Below, piece by piece: positions 1 through 7,285 of a stretch of DNA of 16,549 bases (position 1 is its first letter; the number at the start of each line of letters is the position of its first letter). Under the pieces are notes generated by a model. That model saw only the letters and a list, made by a program, of their open reading frames with translations, was not told the DNA's origin and made no database searches. Source of the stretch: Desulfotomaculum sp. (GTDB lineage Bacteria > Bacillota > Desulfotomaculia > Desulfotomaculales > Ammonificaceae). The DNA lies in NCBI GenBank assembly GCA_012961725.1, contig DTYU01000228.1, forward strand, positions 1-16,549, written 5' to 3'. Made by a program: the position numbers and the translations under genes.

Positions 1-232
1 GATTGCCCGGCGCTACGGATTGAGCCACCAGGAACTAATGTGGGCAAACGGCCTGAGCAGTGATGTCATCTATCCGGGGCAGGTGCTCAATATCCCTGAC
101 GGGAGCAATCTGTACACGGTTCAGCCGGGGGACTCGCTTTACAAGATTGCCCGGCGGTACGGATTGAGCTACCAGGAACTAATGTGGGCAAACGGCCTGA
201 GCAGTGATGTCATCTACCCGGGGCAGGTACTG
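1..232 (+). repeat. Near-identical tandem LysM coding repeat, 144-nt period
   Basis: Bases 1-88 recur at 145-232, exactly 48 codons downstream, with four mismatches that I count (13, 26, 73 and 85 against their partners). Only one changes an amino acid within the shared LysM core (His to Tyr). The DNA-level identity points to recent unit duplication or homogenisation. The left copy is cut by the window edge, so more units may lie upstream. Confidence 0.85.
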
Positions 233-646
233 CGGATTCCATCCGGCGATATGAGCGTGTCACGGGGTGGAGTCAGCCGGGCGGATTTTGATCTTTTGGC
301 ACGGCTTATAACGGCGGAGGCGGACGGCGAACCCCACATAGCCAAAGTCGGCGTCGGGGCGGTTATCCTCAACCGGGTGGAGGATCCCCGCTTTCCAAAC
401 TCTATTCCCGGCGTCACCTATCAGGTGGTCAACGGCTATTACCAGTTTGAACCGGTTGCGAACGGCTGGATCAACCGCCCCGCTTCGCAGGCTTCCATGC
501 GGGCGGCGGAGGATGCGCTTGCCGGCTGGGATCCGACGAACGGGGCCCTTTATTTTTACAGTTCGGGTGCCACTAACCGGTTCATCTATTCGCTGCCGGT
601 GGCCTGTGTTTTAGGCGGCATCACCTTCTGCTATGCAAAATATTGA
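2..646 (+). CDS. LysM-domain cell wall hydrolase, SleB/Hydrolase_2 family (5' partial)
   Basis: The reading frame is already open at the first bases, so the gene is cut by the left window edge. The TTG at 20 is internal, not a start. Residues 1-37 are the end of one LysM unit and about 38-80 are a second, complete LysM (YTVQPGDSLYKIARRYG...IYPGQVLRIP). LysM binds peptidoglycan glycan chains. From about residue 92 to the end lies a Hydrolase_2 domain (LLARLITAEADGEP, GAVILNRV, FEPVANG, GALYFY), as in the spore cortex-lytic enzyme SleB. The Glu of ITAEADGEP (about residue 106) is the expected catalytic acid. The protein is probably exported and acts in peptidoglycan or spore cortex turnover; the signal peptide would lie upstream of the window. 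A strong terminator follows at 741-781, so it is not co-transcribed with dprA. Whether it acts in germination or vegetative growth cannot be told from this fragment. Confidence 0.88.
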   Translation: MARRYGLSHQELMWANGLSSDVIYPGQVLNIPDGSNLYTVQPGDSLYKIARRYGLSYQELMWANGLSSDVIYPGQVLRIPSGDMSVSRGGVSRADFDLLARLITAEADGEPHIAKVGVGAVILNRVEDPRFPNSIPGVTYQVVNGYYQFEPVANGWINRPASQASMRAAEDALAGWDPTNGALYFYSSGATNRFIYSLPVACVLGGITFCYAKY

Positions 647-740
647 GTTGAAGCGTCTTGAAATCTTTAAGGGGAAAACGCATACGGATTTTTGGCGTGA
701 GCACAGCAGGGGTAAGTGAGTAGCGACATTTGCCGAGGGA

Positions 741-781
741 AAGAGCGAACGGGATACCGGAGCCCCGTTCGCTCTTTTGTT
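741..781 (+). terminator. Rho-independent terminator after the LysM hydrolase
   Basis: A perfect 13-bp stem pairs AAGAGCGAACGGG (741-753) with CCCGTTCGCTCTT (764-776) around a 10-nt loop, and is followed by TTGTT. It lies about 95 nt after the hydrolase stop and points along the + strand. A short open frame running across it (716-937) is not credible as a gene. Confidence 0.85.
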
Positions 782-880
782 AATTCGGTTAGGATGCTCG
801 AAATCTTGCCAAGCCGAAAATTCTTTTTGGGAAAATCTGTGTTGGAGCAGGAAAAACGGTGTTCCTTACGGAAGGTAATT

Positions 881-904
881 CTGACGACTGACGACCGACG
901 GCTG
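881..904 (+). repeat. Degenerate heptanucleotide tandem repeat, locus A
   Basis: About 3.4 units of a 7-nt repeat (CTGACGA CTGACGA CCGACGG, then CTG) lie in the gap before dprA. On the reverse strand the units read CAGTCGT, CGGTCGT and CAGCCGT. They share the CRG..GT skeleton of the repeats at 2025-2073 and 13587-13635. The rest of the 647-963 gap holds only the terminator at 741-781. I see no convincing promoter or gene there. Confidence 0.5.
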
Positions 905-963
905 AATTGCGGAGCTTATCGCCGCGCCGGTCGATAGAAGCGCTGTTTTCAAGGGAGGTCAGT

Positions 964-2034
964 GTGGAAGGCGAGCGTTGCTACTACTTGGCCTGGCAGT
1001 TTCTCCTTCCCGGGCAGTCCCGACGGTTCAAAGATCTGCTGACGGTTTTCGGTACCGCGCGCGCGGCCTATGCCGCTTCACTCGGCGACCTGGCGCCGGT
1101 TTTGGGAAAGGCGCAGGCGGAAGAGGCGGTTCGGCGCAGGGATGCTCTTGACATCGGGTCGGAGTTGAATAGACTAAAACAGGCTGGTGTCGGCTACGTC
1201 ACCTTAATAGATGATGACTATCCGGCGTTGCTGCGTGAAATATTCGATCCTCCTGCGGCGCTTTTTTTCCGGGGAGGGCTGGCACCCGCGGAAAACGCGG
1301 TGGCAGTAGTGGGCACGCGGCGCTGCTCAAGTTACGGGCGTTCGGTTGCCGAACGCCTTGGGAGAGAGCTGGCCGAGTTTGGTATTCCGGTGGTGAGCGG
1401 GCTTGCCAGGGGGATCGACGCGGCCGCCCACCGGGGTGCTCTGGCGGGGGGAGGGGGAACTATTGCTGTTTTGGGGACGGGACTCGACATCTGTTACCCG
1501 CGCGAAAACTGGCGGCTGATGAAGGAGGTTGCGGTTAGAGGAACGGTGATCAGTGAGTTCCCCTTAGGTATGCCCGGCCAGCCCTGGCAGTTTCCGGTCC
1601 GCAACCGCATCATTGCCGGGCTTTCCCGGGCGGTTGTGGTGGTAGAGGCAGGGGAGCGGAGCGGCGCGCTCATCACGGTAGACCTGGCGCTTGAACAGGG
1701 ACGCGAGGTAATGGCGGTTCCCGGTAACGTCACCAGTCCGGTAAGCAGGGGACCCAACAACCTGATAAAGATGGGGGCCCGGCCGGTGACCTGCGCTGCG
1801 GATATATTAGAGGGTATCGGACTCGGTACCCTCATTGGAGAGGTCGGCGCAATGCCCGCGCTTGATCGTTTGGAGGCAAAGCTGCTTGAACTGTTAAGCC
1901 AGGGCACGCTGTCCCAGGAAACCCTTATTCAACAGACGGGGGCGCCTGCGCAGAAGGTGCTTGCTGCTCTGATATACCTTGAACTAAAAGGTCTGATCCG
2001 TTCATTGCCGGGGGGAGTTTATTTCAGAAGTTAG
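964..2034 (+). CDS. dprA: DNA-processing protein DprA (Smf family)
   Basis: DprA binds single-stranded DNA and loads RecA onto incoming strands during natural transformation; it is kept in many non-competent Firmicutes too. I use the GTG at 964 because AGGGAGGT (952-959) sits just upstream; the frame opens earlier but without a ribosome site. The product is 356 aa, typical for the family. Residues 1-100 form the N-terminal helical region. The Rossmann-like core shows VGTRRCSSYG (116-125), SGLARGIDAAAH (145-156), GTGLDICYPREN (171-182), QFPVRNRIIAGLS (209-221), SGALITVD (233-240) and VPGN...GPNNLI (252-268). A C-terminal winged-helix (DML1-like) segment runs from about 295 to 356. The last codons and the stop lie in a heptamer repeat (2025-2073). 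It precedes topA, as in Bacillus. Confidence 0.96.
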   Translation: MEGERCYYLAWQFLLPGQSRRFKDLLTVFGTARAAYAASLGDLAPVLGKAQAEEAVRRRDALDIGSELNRLKQAGVGYVTLIDDDYPALLREIFDPPAALFFRGGLAPAENAVAVVGTRRCSSYGRSVAERLGRELAEFGIPVVSGLARGIDAAAHRGALAGGGGTIAVLGTGLDICYPRENWRLMKEVAVRGTVISEFPLGMPGQPWQFPVRNRIIAGLSRAVVVVEAGERSGALITVDLALEQGREVMAVPGNVTSPVSRGPNNLIKMGARPVTCAADILEGIGLGTLIGEVGAMPALDRLEAKLLELLSQGTLSQETLIQQTGAPAQKVLAALIYLELKGLIRSLPGGVYFRS

Positions 2035-2073
2035 AAGTCGGAAGTCAGTAGACAGTAAACAGTAGACAGGGTC
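2025..2073 (+). repeat. Degenerate heptanucleotide tandem repeat, locus B
   Basis: Seven consecutive 7-nt units run from the last dprA codons into the intergenic gap. The first three read CAGAAGT, TAGAAGT, CGGAAGT; the next three are CAGTAGA or CAGTAAA, and the seventh is CAGGGTC. The consensus of the first units, CRGARGT, is shared with 13587-13635. The rest of the dprA-topA gap to 2245 holds a TATAAT at 2126-2131 without a good -35 box, a run of seven T without a clear stem, and small inverted repeats (2149-2154 with 2174-2179; 2179-2183 with 2187-2191). Confidence 0.65.
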
Positions 2074-2245
2074 AAAGCTTGAAACAGGGGCACGGGTGAG
2101 AGTTCCGTGAAATAAAGGGCTTAGTTATAATTACGAGTTTTTTTGGTAAGTGCTTTAAAGGATGAGGCCGCCCAGCACTCAGATTGTCTGAATGCCGGGA
2201 AGAATCATTTTCAGAAGTGAATTATACGGAGTGATCTTCGAGAGA

Positions 2246-4357
2246 ATGAAAACGCTGGTTATCGTCGAGTCTCCGGCAAAAGCCCGGACACTTTCTAAGT
2301 TCTTAGGAAAGCGGTACGTGGTTAAGCCATCGATGGGGCACGTCCGTGACTTGCCGAAGAGTGAGATCGGGGTGGATGTGGCGTCAGGATTCACCCCCAA
2401 GTATATCACCATCAGGGGTAAGGGCGAGGCGATTCGCGAACTCAAAAGCGCCTTGAGCAAGTCCGACACGGTGCTGTTGGCTTCGGACCCGGACCGGGAA
2501 GGCGAGGCGATCGCGTGGCACCTCACGAACCTTCTGAATATTCCGGCCGAAGCCCCCTGCAGGGTGGAGTTTAACGAGATAACCAAAGCGGCGGTGACGG
2601 CCGCGCTTCAAAAACCGCGCCCCATAGACTTCAACCAGGTTAACGCGCAGCAGGCGCGGCGGGTGCTCGACAGACTGGTTGGTTATAACTTAAGCCCGCT
2701 GCTGTGGCGAAAAGTAAAGCGCGGTCTTTCCGCGGGCAGGGTGCAGTCGGTTGCGGTACGCCTGATATGCGACCGGGAGAAAGAGATCGAATCGTTCGTT
2801 CAGGAGGAGTACTGGACGCTTACCGCAAACTTGAGCAAGGCAAACCTTCAGGTGCCTTTTGAGGCGCGGCTCACAAAACAAAGGAACGAAAAGATAAGCC
2901 TGCGTTCAGAAGAAGAGGTGGCTGCGGTCGTCGGGGCGCTTCAGGAGAAGCCGTTTATCGTTTCCCGGGTAACCAGGCAGGAGAAGCTGAAAAAACCGCC
3001 GCTTCCGTTTACTACCAGTACCTTACAGCAGGAAGCACACCGCAGGCTCGGTTTTACCACGCAGCGCACGATGCTTCTTGCACAGCAGCTTTACGAGGGT
3101 GTTGATTTGGGCAGGGATGGGCCGGCAGGTCTAATCACGTACATCCGGACCGACTCGGTGCGGATTTCGGATACTGCGCGCAAAGAAGCCGCGGAATATA
3201 TCGCTGCAACGTTCGGCAAGGAGTACGGAGGAGCCGACGGCCAGGCAGGGAACCAAGGCGCTGAGCGCCGCAGGTGCGGCCGTGTACAAGACGCACACGA
3301 GGCCATAAGGCCCACGTCGGTCTTCAGGTCCCCTGAAACGGTGAAGAGATACCTCTCGGAAGACCAGGCCAAGCTTTACAGTCTGATTTGGGATCGGTTT
3401 GTTGCGAGCCAAATGGCACCGGCGGTTTTGGACGTGACGCGGGTGGATATCAGTGCGGGGGATTACCTCTTCCGCGCCACAGGAATGGTGGTCCGCTTTC
3501 CGGGTTTCCTCCGGCTCACCGGGGAAAAGGTGGAAGAGGAAGATTCGACCCCTGACGCACTTCCGGTATTGGTTGAAGGAGAACATTTATCCCTCGTGAG
3601 GTTGGTGCCGAAGCAGCACTGGACGCAGCCGCCCCCACGCTACTCGGAGGCCTCGCTGGTGCGGGCGCTTGAAGAAAACGGCATCGGCCGCCCGAGCACG
3701 TATGCCCCCACTGTCGAAACAATCATCAAGCGCGGGTATGTCATCCGAAAGCAGAAGTTCCTGCACCCCACAGAGCTTGGGAAAACGGTGGTTGAACTAT
3801 TGAGGACGTACTTCCCTGGGATCATTGATGTGGAGTTCACCGCGGAGATGGAGGACAAACTCGATGCGGTAGAAGAAGGAAGCGCCGACTGGGTTAAGCT
3901 TCTGAAGGAGTTTTATGAACCCTTTAAGGCGGAACTGTCCAAGGCAGAGCAGGAGTTGGGGAAGATAAAGGTTCGGGAGGAGGTTTCAGACGAGATCTGC
4001 GAGAAGTGCGGGCGGCAGATGGTCGTCAGAACAGGCCGGTTTGGTAAGTTCTTAGCGTGTCCCGGGTTCCCTGAATGCCGGAACACGCGTGCGCTCCCGG
4101 TGACGGGAACTGGGGTTCCCTGCCCGGAGTGCGGTGCGGAGTTGGTCTTGAGGCGGAGCAAAAAGGGAAGATCATTCTATGGCTGCAGCCGGTACCCGGA
4201 ATGCACCTTCACCACCTGGCACGAGCCGGTGAAGGGAAGGTGCCCTGACTGCAATGGCCTGATGGTACGTAAGAAAATGCGCAATCAGGAGGCTGTAGTC
4301 TGCCTGAATAAGAAATGCGGCTTCAAAATGCCGGCAAGGGGAGAGCAAGTTACGTGA
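2246..4357 (+). CDS. topA: DNA topoisomerase I (type IA)
   Basis: TopA relaxes negatively supercoiled DNA by single-strand cleavage and passage. I choose the ATG at 2246 because the protein then begins MKTLVIVESPAKA, the usual N-terminus, with GGAGTGAT (2228-2235) upstream. An 18-residue extension from 2192 has no ribosome site. The product is 703 aa. The Toprim domain has E8 and DPDREGEAIAWH (D81, D83, E85) for metal binding. The nucleophile is Y299 in LITYIRTDS, and DAHEAIRPT and GIGRPSTYAP follow. The C-terminus has three Cys4 zinc motifs (CEKC...C....C, CPEC...C....C, CPDC...C....C). The stretch between FGKEYG and QDAHEAIRP is Gly/Arg-rich and unlike what I expect for the family. The stop overlaps the trmFO start. 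Confidence 0.97.
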   Translation: MKTLVIVESPAKARTLSKFLGKRYVVKPSMGHVRDLPKSEIGVDVASGFTPKYITIRGKGEAIRELKSALSKSDTVLLASDPDREGEAIAWHLTNLLNIPAEAPCRVEFNEITKAAVTAALQKPRPIDFNQVNAQQARRVLDRLVGYNLSPLLWRKVKRGLSAGRVQSVAVRLICDREKEIESFVQEEYWTLTANLSKANLQVPFEARLTKQRNEKISLRSEEEVAAVVGALQEKPFIVSRVTRQEKLKKPPLPFTTSTLQQEAHRRLGFTTQRTMLLAQQLYEGVDLGRDGPAGLITYIRTDSVRISDTARKEAAEYIAATFGKEYGGADGQAGNQGAERRRCGRVQDAHEAIRPTSVFRSPETVKRYLSEDQAKLYSLIWDRFVASQMAPAVLDVTRVDISAGDYLFRATGMVVRFPGFLRLTGEKVEEEDSTPDALPVLVEGEHLSLVRLVPKQHWTQPPPRYSEASLVRALEENGIGRPSTYAPTVETIIKRGYVIRKQKFLHPTELGKTVVELLRTYFPGIIDVEFTAEMEDKLDAVEEGSADWVKLLKEFYEPFKAELSKAEQELGKIKVREEVSDEICEKCGRQMVVRTGRFGKFLACPGFPECRNTRALPVTGTGVPCPECGAELVLRRSKKGRSFYGCSRYPECTFTTWHEPVKGRCPDCNGLMVRKKMRNQEAVVCLNKKCGFKMPARGEQVT

Positions 4358-5661
4358 AACCTGTGCTGATAGTCGGCGCGGGGCTTGCAGGTGCAGAGGC
4401 GGCCTGGCAAATATCCCGGCGCGGCGTGCCGGTCGTTTTGTACGAAATGCGGCCGAAAAAGCTTACACCGGCGCATCACACCGGCGATTTCGCCGAACTC
4501 GTCTGCTCCAATTCATTGCGGGCCATGGCCCTGGAAAACGCGGTGGGGCTGTTGAAGGAGGAGATGCGGCGGCTGGACTCCCTGATAATCAGGGCGGCGG
4601 ATAACACGCGGGTGCCGGCCGGCGGCGCTTTGGCGGTGGACAGAAGGGCTTTCGCGGCGTATATAACCGAAGCCGTTTCCACACAACCCTTGGTGGAGGT
4701 GCGGCGGGAAGAGCTTGCTGCAGTTCCCGGGCATACCCCGGCGATTATCGCCACCGGGCCGTTGACCTCGGAAGCACTGGCGAAGGCCGTGCAGGAATTG
4801 ACAGGAGAGGGGTATCTTTATTTTTACGATGCGGTGGCGCCGATCGTCACGCTCGATTCAATCGACAAGGAAAAGGTTTTCTGGTCCTCCCGCTACGGAA
4901 AAGGTGAGGCCGCGTACCTTAACTGTCCCATGAACGAAGAGGAGTATGATCGTTTTTATGAGGCCTTGGTAACGGCGGAGCGTGTGCCTTTGAAATCGTT
5001 TGAAAAAGAGACCCACTTCGAGGGGTGCATGCCGGTCGAGGCGCTTGCGGCGAGGGGCAGGGAGACCCTCCTTTTCGGGCCGCTGAAACCGGTTGGCCTG
5101 ATCGATCCGCGAACGGGCAAGCGGCCTTTTGCGGTGGTACAGCTCAGGCAGGACAACCGCGAAGGCACGCTTTTCAACATGGTGGGGTTCCAGACGAATC
5201 TGAAGTGGGGCGAACAGCAGCGGGTTTTCCGGCTTATTCCGGGCTTAGAAAACGCGGAGTTTGTCCGCTACGGTGTGATGCACCGGAATACCTACCTTAA
5301 TGCGCCGGTGCTCCTGCACCCCACGCTTGAGTCCAGGAAACGCCCCGGCCTCTTCTTTGCCGGGCAGATAACCGGTGTGGAAGGTTATGTGGAATCGGCG
5401 GCGGGGCTGATTGCAGGTATCAGTGCCGCCCGGCAGGCAAAAGGGCTCCCTCCCGTGGTATTTCCGCCGGAAACCGCCCACGGATCCCTGATGCGTTATA
5501 TCACCACCGCCGACCCTAAGAACTTCCAGCCGATGAACGTAAATTACGGACTTTTTCCGCCGCTTGGCGAAAAAATCCGGGACAGGCGGCGGCGCAACCT
5601 GCTTTTGGCGGAGAGGGCGCTGGCAGCGCTTGACGGCTGGCGGACCGTGTTGGAGTTTTAA
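4354..5661 (+). CDS. trmFO: Methylenetetrahydrofolate-tRNA-(uracil-5-)-methyltransferase TrmFO
   Basis: This flavoprotein makes 5-methyluridine at position 54 of the tRNA T-loop, using methylene-tetrahydrofolate and reduced FAD. I choose the GTG at 4354, which overlaps the topA stop as GTGA and has GGGGAGA (4338-4344) upstream; a longer frame from ATG 4315 would sit inside topA. The product is 435 aa, the usual length. The FAD-binding GAGLAGAEAA is at residues 8-17. C51 (ELVCSNSLR) and C225 (HFEGCMPVEA) match the two functionally important cysteines known in the Bacillus enzyme. Other hallmarks are GFQTNLKWGEQ, RNTYLNAP and GQITGVEGYVES. The topA-trmFO-xerC order is conserved in Firmicutes, and translation is probably coupled to topA. 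Confidence 0.97.
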   Translation: MKPVLIVGAGLAGAEAAWQISRRGVPVVLYEMRPKKLTPAHHTGDFAELVCSNSLRAMALENAVGLLKEEMRRLDSLIIRAADNTRVPAGGALAVDRRAFAAYITEAVSTQPLVEVRREELAAVPGHTPAIIATGPLTSEALAKAVQELTGEGYLYFYDAVAPIVTLDSIDKEKVFWSSRYGKGEAAYLNCPMNEEEYDRFYEALVTAERVPLKSFEKETHFEGCMPVEALAARGRETLLFGPLKPVGLIDPRTGKRPFAVVQLRQDNREGTLFNMVGFQTNLKWGEQQRVFRLIPGLENAEFVRYGVMHRNTYLNAPVLLHPTLESRKRPGLFFAGQITGVEGYVESAAGLIAGISAARQAKGLPPVVFPPETAHGSLMRYITTADPKNFQPMNVNYGLFPPLGEKIRDRRRRNLLLAERALAALDGWRTVLEF

Positions 5662-5680
5662 TCAGGAGGCTGAAAGAGAC

Positions 5681-5800
5681 ATTCCTGCTTTGAACGAAAG
5701 ATTAAGGGAGATCGTTGAAGTCGCTGAAAAAGAGAGGAACAAACCTGAGAGCTTATCAAGGGTGATAGAAGGGTGTACCAATATCTTGACCGCTTCCTGA
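5681..5800 (+). other. Possible small ORF between trmFO and xerC (start unclear)
   Basis: A perfect AGGAGG (5664-5669) follows the trmFO stop but has no ATG, GTG or TTG at normal distance. An open frame nevertheless runs to a TGA at 5798-5800, overlapping the first 28 nt of xerC. It could start at ATT 5681 (11 nt from the AGGAGG) or TTG 5690 (20 nt). The product of about 37-39 residues would be a charged, helix-prone peptide rich in Glu, Arg and Lys (NERLREIVEVAEKERNK), with less GC at third positions than its neighbours. It may be a micro-gene, a gene remnant or merely leader sequence. I do not recognise it. Confidence 0.22.
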
Positions 5801-6702
5801 TCTTCCTTCAAACTGGAAGAAGGGCTTCTGCCCGTACGGTTGAGGAGTACCAGAAGGATATCTTCGGGGGGATCGATTTTTTTGCGGGTGCGCTCGGTAT
5901 CTCGGACGAGGAGTTGGCGCCCCGGCAGATCACCCCGGCGCTCTTGCGGCGGTACCTCGCACACCTCACCGACCGGGGTCTGTCCAGGAGTTCACTGTTG
6001 AGGAAGCTTTCGGCGTGGCGGAGCTTTATGCGCTTTTTATGCCGGGAGGGAGTGCTAAAAGAGAACCCGCTGCGGGTGGTCGCTTCCCCGAGGCGGGAGA
6101 AGCGTCTCCCCCGGGTGCTTTACCAGAGAGAGGCTAAGCGTCTGGTGGAGGCACCTAGCCAGGGCCGAGGCAACCTGCGTGCTGGGCCCTTACGGGTGCG
6201 CGACAGGGCCATTCTTGAGGTGCTTTATGCGTCAGGCATCAGGATATCCGAACTGGTGGGACTGCAGATAGGCGATGTGGACCTTGACGGCGGTTATCTG
6301 CGGGTTTTAGGGAAGGGATCCAAAGAGCGGCTGGTGCCGATCGGCCAGTATGCGGTGAAGGCTTTGAAGGCGTACCTTCGCCGAGGCCGGCCGCAGTTGC
6401 TTAAAGAAAAAGGCGGGCGGTTCGAGGGAGCACTCTTCTTAAATAAGTACGGGGGCCGGATTTCAACACGGGGCGTCCGCGGCGTGATCAAGGGCTATGC
6501 AGCCGAGGCCGGGATAGAAGGCGGTGTGAGCCCGCATACCCTGCGACATTCCTTTGCCACGCACCTGCTTGACGGCGGCGCCGATTTGCGGGCCGTTCAG
6601 GATCTCTTGGGTCACGCCCGGCTTTCTACTACCCAGGTTTACACACACCTTAGCAAGGAACGATTAAGGCGGGTGTATAACAGGACCCACCCGCGTGCGT
6701 AA
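5773..6702 (+). CDS. xerC: Tyrosine recombinase XerC
   Basis: This site-specific tyrosine recombinase resolves chromosome dimers at dif together with a XerD partner. In Bacillus the equivalent gene at this locus is codV. I choose the GTG at 5773, which gives the usual N-terminus MYQYLDRFL and has AAGGGTGAT (5758-5766) upstream. The product is 309 aa. Residues 1-100 are the SAM-like core-binding domain (ASARTVEEYQKDI) and about 115-300 the catalytic domain. All six catalytic positions are present: R157 (GIRISEL), K181 (GKGSKER), H255 and R258 (PHTLRHSFATH), H281 (LLGHARLSTTQ) and the nucleophile Y290 (VYTHLS). There are no flanking mobile-element signs, and the position before hslV supports the chromosomal role rather than an integrase. 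Confidence 0.93.
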   Translation: MYQYLDRFLIFLQTGRRASARTVEEYQKDIFGGIDFFAGALGISDEELAPRQITPALLRRYLAHLTDRGLSRSSLLRKLSAWRSFMRFLCREGVLKENPLRVVASPRREKRLPRVLYQREAKRLVEAPSQGRGNLRAGPLRVRDRAILEVLYASGIRISELVGLQIGDVDLDGGYLRVLGKGSKERLVPIGQYAVKALKAYLRRGRPQLLKEKGGRFEGALFLNKYGGRISTRGVRGVIKGYAAEAGIEGGVSPHTLRHSFATHLLDGGADLRAVQDLLGHARLSTTQVYTHLSKERLRRVYNRTHPRA

Positions 6703-6714
6703 CGGGTGATAAAG

Positions 6715-7245
6715 ATGACAAGTGGGACAACGGTAGTTGCAGTACGGCGCAACGGGCGGGTTGCGATGGCCGGCGACGGCCAGATCACGTTCGCCCAGAA
6801 TACGATTATCAAGCAGGGTGCAAAAAAGATCCGCCGGCTTTACCAGGGAAAGGTAATCGCGGGTTTCGCGGGGGGTGTTGCCGATGCACTGGCGCTTTTT
6901 GACCGTTTCGAGGGGAAGCTTGATGAGTCACAGGGGAACCTGCTGCGGGCTGCGGTCAACCTTGCGAAGGAGTGGCGAACAGACAGGCTCCTGCGGCGGC
7001 TGGAGGCTCTTCTCGTTGTGGCGGACGCCGAACACCTGCTTGTGATCGCGGGAAGCGGAGAGGTCATTGAACCCGATGACGGGATCGCGGCCGTCGGTTC
7101 CGGCGGGCCTCTTGCCCTGGCGGCGGCCCGGGCGCTTTTGAAACACACCGGCTACGACGCGGCCGCCATCGTCCGGGAAGCGCTCCGGATCACCGCTTCC
7201 ATCTGCGTATATACGAATGAAAACATCAGCGTTGAAGAGTTGTGA
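6715..7245 (+). CDS. hslV: ATP-dependent protease subunit HslV (ClpQ)
   Basis: HslV is the proteasome-like peptidase of the HslUV complex in the cytoplasm. I prefer the ATG at 6715 (176 aa), which has GGGTGAT (6704-6710) four nt upstream; a GTG at 6706 would add three residues and lacks a ribosome site. The family core is TTVVAVRRNGRVAMAGDGQ, then GAKKIRRLY, GFAGGVADAL and VGSGGPLALAAARAL. The expected nucleophile is the first Thr of GTTVVAVRR, so the short lead MTSG must be removed to expose it. Short N-terminal leads of this kind are usual in Gram-positive HslV and ClpQ. It lies 12 nt after xerC and is followed by its ATPase partner hslU. Confidence 0.96.
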   Translation: MTSGTTVVAVRRNGRVAMAGDGQITFAQNTIIKQGAKKIRRLYQGKVIAGFAGGVADALALFDRFEGKLDESQGNLLRAAVNLAKEWRTDRLLRRLEALLVVADAEHLLVIAGSGEVIEPDDGIAAVGSGGPLALAAARALLKHTGYDAAAIVREALRITASICVYTNENISVEEL

Positions 7246-7285
7246 GCGAACGGCGGGGCCATATCGGATGTTAGGGGGATTTTGG

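Noticed and set aside
881..904. CRISPR-like array from the short repeats
   Set aside because: Units are 7 nt with no spacers, so none of the repeat loci resemble CRISPR.
716..937. 73-codon + strand frame after the LysM hydrolase
   Set aside because: It runs through the strong terminator hairpin at 741-781 and into heptamer repeat A, has no ribosome site, and resembles no protein family.
2126..2131. TATAAT in the dprA-topA gap as a topA promoter
   Set aside because: The hexamers 16-18 nt upstream do not resemble a -35 box and no extended -10 is present; TTGAAA at 2079 is too far. It remains possible but is unsupported.
2192..2245. Longer topA start at ATG 2192
   Set aside because: No ribosome site, and the extra 18 residues precede the standard MKTLVIVESPAKA N-terminus.
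5773..6702. Phage or mobile-element integrase
   Set aside because: Length, sequence and the trmFO-xerC-hslV-hslU context fit chromosomal XerC. No att repeats, tRNA or mobile genes are nearby.
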